A stretch of 64,000 nt of DNA from Niebla homalea (lineage: Eukaryota > Ascomycota > Lecanoromycetes > Lecanorales > Ramalinaceae): NCBI GenBank assembly GCA_019925105.1, contig JAHGAU010000034.1, forward strand, positions 372,001 through 436,000, given 5' to 3'. Of the stretch, positions 32,407 through 45,448 are shown piece after piece (position 1 is the first letter of the stretch; each line of letters starts with the position of its first letter). Under the pieces are notes generated by a model that did not search any database, was not told where the DNA came from, and worked only from the letters and a program-made list of their open reading frames with translations. A program made the position numbers and the translations under genes.

Positions 32407-35400
32407 GCGATGCCAAGGGTAGTGAATCTTTGATGGGGTGTGACACTAATAGCAATGGTATTTGGGCACTTACATTGTAATCTCCCCGCACACTCGGACG
32501 TGTCTAACGCCAAAGATCATTTCTGACTGATCGGGCCCCCGGATTGTGCGCCCTCCGAATGGAGGACATTTGCCTGTTGTTGCTACTGCTGCTACTACTA
32601 CTACTGTGACCGTCGCCCCCGCCCCCCCCGCCCCCCGGGGCGCCGCCTTCGCCCCTGGAGGCCTGCGACGAGGAGACTCTCCTTCATTCTTCCGGACTAA
32701 ATATATTGACTATAACCTCTTGTCAATTTTCTCAAAGTTGGCCATGATGGAAGTATGACTCCACAAACAAGGTATTCACTCGGGCGATTTGCGACTAAAG
32801 CTCTTGCAGACATGCCTCCATGAAGACATCTTTGGTGTTCTTCGTTTCTCACAACAATACATAAGCTTTGTCCTGCTGTGCCATGATATAGGAGCATACG
32901 CGTCGTCATCTTTCAAATTATGTGCATTTGCCGACACGTGGCGGCGATGGACACTCGCCACTATTGTCAAGCTCTATGAAGGCATCGTACCTTCGAGACA
33001 TGTTGTGTTATGTGGGATTGGTTCTTGGGGTTATGACTAAGCATCCCTTTTTGCGCCACCTTGAAAGTCGCCATAGTGACACTCATTACCTACTAACCCA
33101 CAGCAAGACTCATTTTTCATGTCAAGTTCCGACAACGACAGACTCCGCCCTGCCGAGATTGGAGATCAAGTCCGAAGAATGTAAGTTAACCACCTTCATC
33201 CAAAGTCACAAAGTGCCATGAAAAACCCTAACGACATGTCATTGAATAGGACGATGCCGAACATGTACGGGGACTTAGCGTTCGGCAGCCTTGTAGGCTC
33301 CAGCCTCTTAGCTATGTTTGCGCTAGCTCCTTTGGCTTAAATACGAATCAATGCATTTTACGGGGTAACGGACTTCCCTATGGATCTAGAGTTGAAGAGA
33401 TTGCTGGATAAAAGCGACCCGGCCGATATACAAGAGACTAGGCTATAATGACTTATTAAAGCAACTCTTGTCTCCGAAAAGCAAAGCTCGCCTGGCGTCG
33501 ACCAGCAACTTTCTCAAGTCACCAAAATCCAAGCGCGATTAGAGACGAGAGAAGAGGGCCGAAGAGAAGATACTTGCCTAACTTTGTTCGCTGTCAAAAA
33601 TCTTGTGTCAAGTTGATAAGAGAGAATTCATTCAAGGTACGGGTGACCATTGCTTGAGCATCTCAATAATGTACACGAAAGTGTCCCAGCGTCCTGGTAC
33701 GACCTACCATAACAACGCGCAAAATCAATTTGGAAGACGTAAGATACAAGAACATGCTTTAGTAGCATGAGAACGAAGATGAGCAGTCGGGTAAAGCGCT
33801 TCCAGAATCTGAAATCAGAGAGGTAAACCTAGGTGCAGCCAGATTGTGTGGATAGGATCATATCCATCCCACGGCACATTGGCACGAGGGGATCGGCGAC
33901 CTCCTCAATATGCACCGCAGCATACGTAAGTAATTTATCATGAAGACTCTTCCCGCCGTCCCCACAAAGAACATTGCGGAAGGGGGTTGCCCACCTACAG
34001 CGGCCCAAATCAAAGACATGACGAACTCCGTACAACGAAGAGACCTTCTTCGGGACAATGCAGGCGAATACCAAGGCCGGGACAGTCAAAATCATAACAA
34101 ACGCACTGATTGCTCGCATCGGTCAGCTTGAGAAGGTATCAAAACAGCAGAATGTGCATCCTGAGGTATTGGTTGGCATACGAAATTGTTCAAAAACACG
34201 AAAGGAATTCATTACAGTTGAACACAGTCGAAATTTTGGTCCGGCAATAGAAGAGACAACCAGGAACAAAAATGGCAGATGGATCAACGACATGCCCGCG
34301 CCCATGATGATGTAGAGCGGCAACTATGATGTGTCCCCTGCGCCGCTTCAGGACCTGGACAAGAAAGTAGATGCCCTAGTCGATTCTCTCAGCAAATGAT
34401 GTGGTATCTAACACGCACTGACGTCTTCGGGCGGCCGTGCAGTCGATTGCATCCTGAGTTCTCAAAATACGCCAGGCCCCAATTGCCAAAATTGGTAAGA
34501 ATATGCAGGTGTGACCGAACTAACACGCGGTTCTCTTTCGCTCAAAAAGTAGGATTATTCAGAATGACGTTCGGTCGTTAAAAGTCTGCGATCAGGGGAC
34601 CTGATGAGAAACTGAATATTCAGACAAGTCGAGGTCGTGGCGAACAATTATTTCAGGGCTCTAAGCGAGGACTGGACCCATTTACGTTCGAACCCCATTT
34701 TCGAAGGCCGGCAAGCACCCAAATCTATCGCCACCTCAATTCCTCGCGACAAGATCTGCATCATCACCCCGAGATAAAGATGAATGGTTGGCAACAAATT
34801 CTAAGCGGAGCGTTGCTCAAAAGGCCATAAAGGAGCCCAGGATCGCGAGTGGGGGCTCTACCACATGCCCTGCGTGCTTCTTTGAAGCAATTCTCTGTAT
34901 TGAGAACGCACAGTTTGAGACTTCACGCTCGATGTGCAACACTACAGTGTTCTTTCAAGATCTCAAAAAGTAATATCGCAGTCTGCGAGGCTTTACTCCG
35001 CCGAAATCCCTTGCCATACGTGTTCAGTCACTGCTGATTCGGCAATGAACCCGCTTCGTGGTCTTTGAGCTGACCCGTATTGTATGGCTCCAAATTGCCA
35101 GTCGACACAGCTCATGTCTACGCTTCTCGCCCTCCAAGTCCAGATGATGACCCTCGAATCACACTAACCAGTTTCCTCCTGAATACAGATGTAGATGTTC
35201 GCAAATCGCTGTCATCTGCAATACTCCCGGCCAAAAAGCTTGGCAGTATAACCATATGCTCTTCAGTCCAGACCTTGTATTTTAGCTCACAGCTCTGACG
35301 GACCCAACTCCTCAATCTCTGTGTGGGCAAAACCAAGGTGATGCATCATCGGAACCCAAGTGCAACAGGAATAGTTCGATGCCAGTTCATCAAAGACCGC

Positions 35401-37519
35401 AGCATCGTCTCCCCACGAAACACATTCTGCACTACTAAATGTAGCGCGGCAAGCATCACCAGTCAATTTCACGCCATTGGGATAACAGGATATGCGCTGC
35501 TCAAGCCTCCGATGATATATCATAAGGATACGGTTTCAGCTGCCTTCTTCTTCCTAAGAGCAGACCCACACTTCATACTGATCCCAGGTGTACTCCTGCC
35601 GGTCCAGGAACAATCCGTAGTCTCAGGCATCAATCGCCATATTACCCTTCATCAATAGCTGCTGTACCCATTAGAATGGGAGACCTGTGGAAAGGATTAG
35701 CAAGACAAGATTCGCCGTGGACAATCGATCTTGCGAAGTCCGGTTCGTGCACTTTTGCTGGCGAAAATGGAAGAAGTGCTAGGTCAGCTTGTCGCCTTGA
35801 CCATCAGCCATGGTGGTACACTTTGATTGCAAAGCTCAATTCGATATCTTCGTACAGTCTTGTCACTCCGGCGCATTGATCAACCTCTTGCAGGGCCAAT
35901 CGGAAGCATCATTACTACAGTAACACTTCCGCTCAAGCTGGTCAACGTTCACATTCAGACAAAGGATCGATAAGTGGTCGTTTCAGAGATTCTCCTTTCA
36001 CTATTGCATTCAGAAAAAGATTGAAATTCTGCTTTGATCCAAGGTTATACTTCATCGTTGTTCAGACAGCCACTAGCCACAGATAATCAGCGTTTCCACA
36101 GCCATGTATGCTGCATAGGTCTTCAGCTAACACGCATCCTCCTAGGTCTGATCCCATCACAGGTTCAACATCCTGTGATTCTCGGAATGGAAGGAAATAG
36201 TGCTTTGTTTTTCTGCGCATAATCTCTCAAGCTGCTGTGACCCATTCGTCGAGTCGTTGTTCTCATTTCCCAACTTCTTGCCTGAAAAGTTGTAACTTTG
36301 ATGAACGGATGCTGACCGCGTACTTCCAAGTGGCCATTGACTTGAGCACAAGCAAATGAAGCTGAGGCTTCATACTCATAGAGAAGGGTTGAAGACATCA
36401 AGGCTGAATGAGTGATGGACGGTATTGCCGCTAATAGCTCAGTCTTGCCACGAGCTGAATCATATCATCACAATTTCATCAATCTATTTCGGCTGCTGGG
36501 GTATACCTCCGACTTTGTAAATCGAATCGAAACTCGAGAGTGGTGCCTGTTGAAACAAAGCTCGAGAGACCGGCGGCTTCTCTTTTACTTTGGGCGTAAG
36601 CAACACGCCTTGAGGAGCACGGAGGGATGAATCATTTACTTGCTAGTACAGGTTCAATCGATAAGAGGCAAATCAGAGCAGTCAGAAGATTTCTTCGACG
36701 GCATCGACTACAATCACTTCTCGAAATCTCAATCGGCTTCTTCTTTGAAGAACGTGCATACAGTAGTACTGCTTGTTTTGGGGCTATCTGATCCTCCTTT
36801 TCGCACGGAGTAGATCATTCGTCAGCTGGTGCCCACCAAGCCTGTCCCGAAAAAGCCCCCGACTCGCCATCTTCTCTCCTGGTAATAGTAGCAGCCAAAT
36901 CATCCGAACACGTGGACCCTTGGGAAACCCGGCCCTCAATCTTTCAGGCCCGTCGCTTTTTGACATCACCTACGAAGCATGCATGCTTGGAGACTTTTGG
37001 GTCTGGAAAGCTAAATCGGGGCAACCAATCACACATTGACCTCAGTTTCGTCTTCATACAACGGAAGTATCGTCGATCCATCATACGAAGAAGAAGAAGA
37101 CTGTTTTTCGTACAAAGCCTGTTGCACCAAAAAATCAGGAGTGGGTTACATCAACGGCGTCAAAGCTCCGCAATGCGGAATCGCCAGGGCACAGTGACAT
37201 ACCGGCCTAGGAATTCACCAAGCCTGACTCAGTGGAAACCGTGGCTCAACAGATACCAGCGACAGTTAAGGCTGAGTCGAATCCCTTTGACCAATGCAAC
37301 CTTCCGATGCACTATGGGGAGTAGCCCCACCCAGGCAATCAATCGGTCTAGTAGGCTTCTGGCAGATTTCCGAACGCTAACGGCTACAGTGCAGTTGGCG
37401 AGTGGTGAATATAACATAACAGATTCGACGGGGGGGTACATGGACTCCTAACCAGATGCTCTATATGCTTCGATCCTTTTCTCTCCACTGATCCATCAAT
37501 CAAACAGGCGCAATATGGG
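32407..37519. other. Gene-poor region, isolated ORFs only
   Basis: 5.1 kb without a defensible gene. Points seen: a GC-rich compound microsatellite at about 32571-32660 (separate entry). At 34323-33829 on the minus strand there are hydrophobic frames (SLIHLPFLFLVVSSIAG; MRAISAFVMILTVPALVFACI) that could be parts of a membrane protein. A plus-strand frame over 34058-34399 crosses one TAG. A basic 179-codon plus ORF lies at 36912-37451. None has a consistent splice model or known domain. Confidence 0.4.
32571..32660. repeat. GC-rich compound microsatellite
   Basis: A (TGTTG/CTGCTACTA)n trinucleotide tract is followed directly by C-runs (GCCCCCGCCCCCCCCG...) and a short CCCCGGGG palindrome. A small inverted repeat, CCTCC-GAAT-GGAGG, lies just upstream at about 32552-32565. 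It contrasts sharply with the AT-leaning surroundings. Confidence 0.6.
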
Positions 37520-38590
37520 ATGAGCCATCACTTACGGAAGACGATCAATCCCAACGCACTGAATGCAACTGCGGAGGAGGGCGAAGCATCACCCGACGAT
37601 GTTCCTACTGACCCACGCTTGACAGCCCAAGGAGAAGACTTTACGAGAAGGATTGCAGGAGCCCACGCTGTCTCCTTGTTGACTGGCTTCTTGTCGCCGG
37701 GTAACGCGAGCCAAGTGTCGGCACCTTCGTCAATCCCCATCACTCCAAGATTCCTCATCCACGATTTCGCCACTCCACCCTCTTGAGGATACGGGAATAG
37801 AGGAACTCGATACCCCCATTGTCCTTTACCTCCTGGGTTGGATTAACCTCCGCGTTGTGCAAGCGAAATCCCCCTTTCCAGCACACGATCTGGACTTCGA
37901 TCAGGCGATACGAGGCTCCACAGTTGGAGAACAGACAGAGCTAAACATGAGGTTTCAGATAAGACGAAGGTACGATGGGTGCGGGTGTGTGTACCTTCAA
38001 GGAGTTTGGCGGGTTGCCCTATTTCGGCTGATATTGCAGGTTCAAGAATAGGCTCCGCAGAGCCCAGAAGTGAGTGGCATCGTAGTCGTGGGTAGTGATC
38101 TTATCGGGAAGGCAAGGCAGATCGGCGATGATAGTTATGACTTCTGTTTCAGTGATCCAGATGTCGCGCCGATATGATGAGGGATCTTGACGGGGGGGGT
38201 AAGTCAGTCTGGCACAGCTTCGAAAGGGAAGTAAACCTACCAATCCTCATGTGCGACACATGCGACCTAGCCTATTTCCAGGATTTGATCAAAGAAATTA
38301 CAGAGAAATTGGAGAAGGAACAGCTCGGAATCTGGCGGGGTGAAGCTATTGAAGAGTACAAAGCCGAGTCCAAGGAAGACAACAAAGAAGCATTGGAATG
38401 CTTAGCCAAGGAGGAAAATCACGACGAAAGGAAGCGTGAGTCGAAAGCCAAAGAGCTTGATGGGGCTATCAAGCAGGCGAGAGAAGAGGGGCGAGCTGAG
38501 AAGGCTACACGTTGGAAGCAGAAGTGGAACGCTTACATGGAACAAATCCGGATGAGTTCCCCAGCTAGGGAAAATGCTCAAGATACGTAA
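37520..38590 (+). pseudogene. Decayed gene of unknown family
   Basis: After an ATCAAACAG acceptor-like site the plus strand reads, in order: frame A 37520-37786 (HLRKTINPNALNATAEEGE ... PITPRFLIHDFATP); a one-base shift to frame B from about 37780 (EDTGIEELDTPIVLYLLGW ... RYDGCGCVYLQGVWR) to a TAG at 38049; frame B again (SGIVVVGSDLIGKARQ ... DFCFSDPDVAPI) to a double TGA at 38175; then frame A from 38174 to 38590 (SVWHSFEREVNLPILMCDTC), ending in a long Glu/Lys coiled coil. Each piece has coding-like composition. The TAG and TGA codons could arise from CAG and CGA by C-to-T change, and an 8-G run at 38192-38199 is another possible indel site. No known domain. Confidence 0.4.
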
Positions 38591-38703
38591 CAAGGCAGTG
38601 GGATCTCTCTTTTGGGGTGGTGCGTTTTTCGTTCTTTTCGCGGGGGCTTGGGACACATTCATTATGGAAGGGGCGAGTTCTTTCCTTAGCTAGATCCAAT
38701 CAA

Positions 38704-39371
38704 TCAACATACTCTACCCTCTGAATCTGATCCCCAGCTCAGCTGCATTACCTGGCGATCCTGGCAATAAGGGTTTAAAAGGTTCTCGATGATACTTCGG
38801 AGTGCCACCGTCTTACTGGCAACCATCGAGCCGCTCAGGGTATCCTGGCATCGAGCATCGGTCAGTTCCTTGCAGTCAATAGCAATGTTTTGGCGGTAGC
38901 TAGCTAGATAGGTAATGCGGCCCTCGTAATCATCCGGAAGCGCGGCCATCTCTGTTGCGATGTTCTGGGTTCTTTATGCCCAAAGGATGGCCACGAAGGG
39001 TGTGGAATGAACGGCTTTGTATTGACAGGAACCAAACGTGAGGTGCGAGCTGCCGCAGGGCAACCAGCCATGCCATCGAAGGCCCTTTGTTGCGAATGAT
39101 CTTCAAAACGGACATATAAACCTCCTTCCCCAACGAGGAAATACTCGGGAAGAATGACCCGGAGGTGAAGGCGCGAATTCCTGAGTCGGAGGACGCGGCA
39201 GACAGGCGGCCAAACCCTTTTTTCAAAGATGAAGGCTTGAATGAGGACGGCGAGTTTCAGGAGTGATGGCAATTTTCGACTGAGACGGAAATTATGATTG
39301 CCGCAACTTTGTCTTCTCGTTGCAGACGAGAGCATCACTTTGTACGACAGGCAACCCAGGCACCACGCCAA
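38704..39371 (-). CDS. Possible small gene, function unknown
   Basis: The minus-strand frame 38949-38704 (MAALPDDYEGRITYLASYRQ ... CKELTDARCQDTL) reads convincingly as protein and ends at a clean stop. Upstream frames (39371-38904 and 39226-38930) could supply a first exon. One candidate junction is a weak GTTTGG donor at about 39030 joined to an AACAG acceptor at about 38954, in phase. No domain recognised. It may be a real two-exon gene or another remnant of this gene-poor tract. Confidence 0.3.
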
Positions 39372-39987
39372 GATGAAGCAGCTTCAAGGATCCCCTTTTT
39401 ATTCCCCAGTATATGTTCGGTGGGCAGCAGCTAAGAAGAGATGGAAGGCCGCGGTGATGCTACGTAAACTTGCAAGGGAAATCTTTTTCTGGCGATGTGT
39501 GTGTGCCCATTCAACATTGAGGAGGAGGAGGAGGGTGGGGGATATAATATGTGTAGAAAGAGGGATCAGACAGAGTGCCATTTTGTACATGGGTGATGGT
39601 GAATGTGAAACTCCATGGTCCAAACATCCCGTTCGGTGGAGACAAGTATGCGTCTGTTCCACGGTAGGGGTTTCGTGTGGTAAGGGCCATTTCATCTCGT
39701 TTGCATCTGCATAGCATTTCAGTAATGTTCATCGTCCCTATCTTCGCTATGTCTATTTCACAGTGCCTCGCCTTGAGTATTACATTTATTTGCACGCCCA
39801 CCATCACCTTTCCCTTGTCTTGATTGTACCGACTTTGCGAATGCACATTATGACTTGTGAATTAGTGAGAAACAGAGAGTACACGAAGAATGAAGATGTC
39901 AACTCGCCGCAGACAGAACCTTGATGTCACGCAAGATGCCAGGAGTCCTGCCTCTAGCTTTTTGTGCCTTTTTTCAATATTGATGCG
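39372..39987. other. Intergenic, 3' side of kinase gene
   Basis: About 600 bp, no coding frame worth reporting, no repeat or RNA gene recognised. Confidence 0.4.
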
Positions 39988-42900
39988 TCACATCCCAACT
40001 CCACACCTGATCTCCTCCTTCATCCTCTCATCCGTGATCAAAACCCCAGGTGGGTGGGTCCTCTCGGTCTCCTCTCTCTTTCCCTTTCCCCCCCTCTCTG
40101 CACCCTGAATGCCTTCCCCTGCGCAAATATTCTCTACCGCTCTGCTCACCCTCAAGAAGCTCCCCTTACTTCCCTTCACCTGCCTCAGTCTCACCAGACT
40201 CAACCCGGCCCGCTGGCCCTGGAACAGCACACCAAACACTTCCGCACGAAACTCTACGGGCGCGATGCCTAGACTATTGATTTTGTCGACGCGAGCAGTG
40301 ATGGCGCATTCGGATTTTTTCACCGAAATGTCGCGGAGGCCGTAGGGCTGGAATGACCGCAAAATAGATGTGATGAGTTTGCGGGCCCGGACGCGGGGGA
40401 GATGGAGATAGAGTGTTTGGGTGGCGGGCTTGAGGTGGAGGATGCGCGCGAGCCAATTCTGGTGGGTTGGGTGTTGGTGGTGATGCTGTGAACGCGAGGA
40501 CGCAAGGGCTGGAGCAGCGTGGATCTGCGTGTCGTTACTGCTGGCGTTGGAGGATTGGCGGGTTGTGCCTCTGGAGACAGATAGTGCGCTGTTGTTTCGA
40601 TTGGTGTAGCCGCGGCGGGTGATGGGACGCTGGTCTCCTCCGAATGAGGTTTCGGTGACCTCAGATGCTGCGTCGTCGATCTTGTAGTCGCCACTCGTTT
40701 CCTTGAAATGTTGTGGCTTGTTGGTGAGAATATTGAAGAGGCTCTTCTTCTTTTTCAATTTTGGCGCTCGGGACCCTCCGATAGGCTCAGCAACATCGGT
40801 ATGCTCCCTACGCGGACCTTCTTTCGGCGGCAATGATGGTGGAGCAATGTCTGTGTTCCTCGATGGCGGTCCTACCGCATGTCGGCGGAACCAGTTGCGC
40901 TTCGTGTTCCGGGCCCTGCCGCGCTCCAATGGGTCAAAATTCTCCTTGTCCTCATCGATGGGATCCAAGGCCTCATTATCATGCGTGGCAAGACCTGCTG
41001 CTCTCAATCTGGCGGCTTGAGCTGTATTGAGCAGAGGTGGGAAGTCAATCTGCGTCGGGGTTTGGGATTCAGGAGAGCCAGACGAGTTGCTCTTCTTTCG
41101 AATCGTTAAAGGCTTAACTGGAGAGATAGCTTTGTAATCATCTTCAACTATGCGAATGGTAGGGAGCGGCTTCTGCCGATTCATCGGATCGGAAGCAGCT
41201 CGAACCTCAGCCTCACGCTTCTGCATGATACGATCGAAAGTATTCTTGCGGGGAAAAGCCGGCTCTGGTGATGAGATAGCCCGCCGTTGTTCGTCTGCAA
41301 GTCGGACACTGCTGGGCTGCATCAACTTATCCAGGTGGGCTATTATCTCATCGAATTGACCAATAGCCGAGTTGGAATCCAAGGCACGAGCTCTTAAGAG
41401 ATCCCTTGTCTTGGCAATCTCGTGTTGCGTATCTGGTGACAGGTATACCGTGGAGGTGGACGCCGTTGCTTTCCGAAGATATGGCGTCCGGTCATCGCCA
41501 ACCGGCTCTCGGTCAGAATAACGCGATGTGGATGGGAGATTGAAGGTGGAGCTACGATCATCGGCAGAGATAGACGTCGCTTTTGTGAGATAGCTCTGCT
41601 GAGAGTCCCGTATATCTGTTCTCGGCGTTGCTGTTGTTGGTGCGTTAGAGGTGATAGATCCACGGTTCCAGGACTCATCAATGAACAGAGCAAGCTCGGT
41701 ACTGACTTTTCTAGTATCGTTGACGTCGTGACTCATTGGCTTGCCCGTATCTGGGTGTAACAGTCCTGATTTCTTTTTCGGGCTCCTGAGCCACGGCGCA
41801 GTCTGCTTATGAGATGGTGGCGATAGATCTCGAATTGGCGAAGGAGGAGCCCGTGGTGATTGCGGCAGAGGCTTCTCTACTTCAGATTTACACTGGTTTT
41901 GCGCTTGCTCGACTTCGCCTTCTAGATATTTCTGATGTAGAGTGTACGGGGACAGTGGACAATTTGAGCCACGTCGCAATGTTTGAGGTCCACTTGTGTG
42001 CCTGAGTTGATGTCTGAAGCTGACACCTCTTTTACCTGGTTTGTGAGCAATCATGGAAGTCGTGCTTGTGCCTGAGCGCCTTGATAGAATCGTGGCCCTC
42101 GAGGTCGTACGTGAGAACTGTCGCTGTGCGCTGGACACCCTGCTGGAGGCATATTGTCCTGAAAAGCGTGTCAGAGGACGGATGCTGTTGGGCGACACCT
42201 CCTGTGCACGCATGATGGAGGGATTACGAACAGAGAGCGTGTTGTTCAGTCGAGAGGAAGGTCTTCTAGAGGAGGCGTACGATGGCTGTCGGAGGACAGT
42301 GATACGGGCTCGTTCCGGCAAGTTATTAGTTTTGGTGATCTGAGTTCTGGAGGGTCGATATGGATCGTAACTCCTTTCTGTGCCTTGCGTAGCATTGCTT
42401 ACGCGCCTTGTAGCATTTGACTGAGTATGACTACTCTTCCGGACTTGTTGCGTGACGGGCTGGGCAAGAGAAAAGCGTGATGCGTGCTTCATTTCGCTTC
42501 CGATGGCAGGAGGCTCAAGCAGATTCTGGCTGGAGGTCGTATGGTGGTGGTCACTTGTCGAATACTCAATGAGGGGTCCCTGGTAGTCTTCGCATACCTG
42601 TTCCTGGTACTTCGACAACTTGTGGTAGAGAAGTCTCTCGTGATTGGGCCTGATGAGGGTTCAGTAGGATGGAGAGGGAGATTTGTGATGATCGACTTAC
42701 TCATTGCTCAGGAGCCGTTTAACCAATTCGGTCTCGGGTACATTATGCCATAAATTCTGCAAGTTGCGCAGGAATAGAGGGTCAATCTCGTCAGGGTGGG
42801 AAAAACCTTGGCCGCAATCCCTGGACGAGGGTCGGGAGGCAGGTCCGACGTACCGTTTGCCATCCGCGTCCAGCGGGTCGAGATGCTTGTACCTTCTGAG

Positions 42901-44229
42901 AAGTGGGTGCTTCCACATATCATCAAGCTTGATCCGATAGTCTGGTACAGGTTGCAAGCATCTCTCGATGAGTTCTACGGCTTCATCGGAGACGCCGGGC
43001 GGGAATTCGTACTCGCACTGGATGACTGCTCGTATCACTTCACAGAAATTCTCCGTCACATCCTCGGCGAAGCTGTAAAATGGAAGGCCGCCAGTGAGCA
43101 TTGCATACAACACCACCCCACAAGACCATGCATCCGCCAAGTCACCTCGGTAAGGATGGCCCTGAATGACTTCGGGACATGCATAATGGGGGCTTCCGCA
43201 AGACGTTTCTAGCCATTGGTTGGTTGGCTGCAGCGCGGCCATCCCGAAGTCGACGATTTTGACATTGCCATGGCGATCGAGAAGTATGTTCTCGGGCTTG
43301 AGATCGCGGTGGCAGATCAGAAACTTATGGCAGTACGAAAGCCCAGCAATCACCTGGCGAAAGATACGTAAAGCTTCGTGTTCGGGGAGAAGGCCATTCT
43401 GAGATATGTGGTGGAAAAGCTCTGGTCCTTCGACGTATTCGAGCACGAGATAGCTATTTCTTGTCAGACGAGGACACGTTTAGAGGAGGACGACAACTCA
43501 CAGCTCTCCTTTATTCTCCCACGTGTCATAAAGCTTGATGATGTTGGGATGATCAATCAATTTCATGATCGCGCATTCCCGCGCGATGCCAAAGGGAATC
43601 GTCTTCTCCTTCTTTCCTGCCGATGGGGCTTCCATCATGATATCCATTGTGGCCAAGCTCGTGCTCTTGAACAACTCTGCAGATCTTTTGCTGATGATCT
43701 TGACAGCTGCATATTGACCGGTGAATACATGTTGAACCTTTCGGACTCTTCCCGTAGCTCCCTTCCCAATGGTTGTTCCAAGCCTCCACGGTCCAACAAA
43801 TTCTTTTCTGCGCCCTTTGCCGGAAGCGTTTGTTGAGGTAGTGGAAACCTGGCTATCACGTTTGGAGTTTCTGGCGTCCTCGCTGGAGATAGCAGACACT
43901 CGTTTGTCTTCCGCCTTGGAATCTACATTGGTGATAGGTGGTGTATCATTGAGAACTTGCAAGACGTTTTTGGCTGGCAGGGACGTATGATGAGGAAGCT
44001 TCGGTGCGATTGCGGACGAGGAGCTACCAGCCGCCACTTGTGTTGTAATTTCTGAACGGCTTCCTTGATTGTTGGCCCACGGGGTCGATTCATCGAGGAG
44101 AGGGTGACGCTGTTTCTGTAGCCGTGATTGCGATGGGCGTGGTTTCGATTTTGGGGAATGTCGGCCTGTGAGAGTCGATGTATTCTCCATGGGCACGTCC
44201 ACCTCATAGGTGCCAATCAGAGCACTCAC
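39988..44229 (-). CDS. Gin4/Hsl1-type morphogenesis Ser/Thr kinase
   Basis: Three exons: 44229-43502, 43453-42701 and 42634-39988; 1375 aa, usual for the Nim1/Gin4/Hsl1 (Cdr2) group that links septin and bud-neck or septation state to Swe1/Wee1. Kinase domain about residues 145-430: GPWRLGTTIGKGATGRV, VKIISK (K177), GELYLVLEYVEG across the first intron, CHRDLKPEN (D293), IVDFGMA (D311) and the activation end SPHYACPEV. An LLYHKLSKYQEQ segment follows, as in relatives. A long disordered Ser/Arg/Pro-rich region comes next. The C-terminal about 130 residues (LYLHLPRVRARKLITSILRS ... FRAEVFGVLFQGQRAG) resemble a membrane-binding kinase-associated (KA1-like) domain. The second intron's acceptor is GAGAG, weak but the only one in phase. 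All catalytic residues are intact. Confidence 0.9.
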
Positions 44230-45448
44230 TAGTCCTGGGCAGTGCCGTCACTGGGTGGCGCCTTCTTCAAAGTGAAAGAGTGTGATTAAATGAAGCAATA
44301 AGCGAGTGTGGTCTTTGTCGACAAGCAAATGCAAGCAAAGCAATTGGGAATGCAGAGGAAGGCCAGAATGGAGTTCAGTAAATGAGGAATGTGAAATAAT
44401 CAAAACAACACGAACCGAGGAGGGGCGTCATGGCGACCGCCATCATCATCACCACGGAGTGATGATGATGGTGATGAACCCCGCATGTACCCCCAACCAA
44501 AGGCAAATGAATGCAAATTCCTATTGAGATGAAGCGTAATTCAGTTTCCAGTGCTCAAAGCCTCTCGAGCTGGCATCTCTTTACAAGTCGAGCTGCCCTC
44601 GTGCCTTTCATTCATTCTGGACAAATTCCAGGAAATCAGTCCGCGCCTGTAGGTTTGGGGGCTATGACATGTATGACACATGCACACGTAACAGACTCCC
44701 TCCAACGTTGACACTTTTCAGATTTCAATGCTTCCAATCTAGAGTAGGCGCATGGTGAATGGCGGATATCCAGTGAGAGGTAGTTCTAATGCCAAGACCT
44801 GCAAATTGACATCAGCGCCACAGATGAAATACTCGCGTACTTTGGTCAGTAATGCATGCAAAGGCAAGTTCAAACGGCGTTTCGTTGTTGCAACAAGCAG
44901 GGAATACTACCATGCATGTCCAATGCATCACTACAGCAATGGAGATCAATATTGAATGCATTCATTCCAAAAGCTCGCACACTTTCGGTAGCTTAAGAAA
45001 GAAGCACTTGTTGCCTTACAATATCATCCATGCCAACATTGAGACTTCTTTGGCTTTCCTGCCTTTCTTGCGAAGCTTCGTATCCTCCAACAACCCGCTC
45101 CGCTCCCTGAAATGTACATGAGCAAGAAAAGAAAAATCCCTAGAGTGGAATCCAAGTATGAAGCTTCCTGGACCTGTGCCATCCACCATCCAACTCCCAA
45201 GACCGGACAGCCTGAACATGTCCGGTCCGCGACCACCGCTGCGGATCGTTGGTCCGGTCAGAGAAGTCGCTGAGACTATATGGACAAACTCCGTAACACC
45301 CCGTCTTTGATTATGATTATCGAAGTGGTCTATGATGAAGAAACGCCATTCATTTGAGGGTATTGGGATCGTTATGACAGAAACGGTTCGAGCCATTCCA
45401 TGATCGTGATGCAGTCGAGTCAGGGTCCACCTTTGACACCCATAGCTT
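44230..45448. other. Kinase upstream region and zinc-finger 3' region
   Basis: 1.2 kb between two co-oriented minus-strand genes. It holds the 13-bp hairpin at 44440-44471 (separate entry) and the unusual open extension of the zinc-finger frame at 45448-45016. No independent gene. Confidence 0.5.
44440..44471. repeat. Perfect 13-bp inverted repeat, 6-nt loop
   Basis: Arms CCATCATCATCAC and GTGATGATGATGG pair perfectly around CACGGA, about 210-240 nt upstream of the kinase start codon. It could form a hairpin in the 5' leader RNA or be a palindromic protein site. Confidence 0.6.

Noticed and set aside
40703..43402. Several 60-140 codon plus-strand ORFs inside the kinase gene
   Set aside because: Antisense shadows of the long minus-strand kinase exons.
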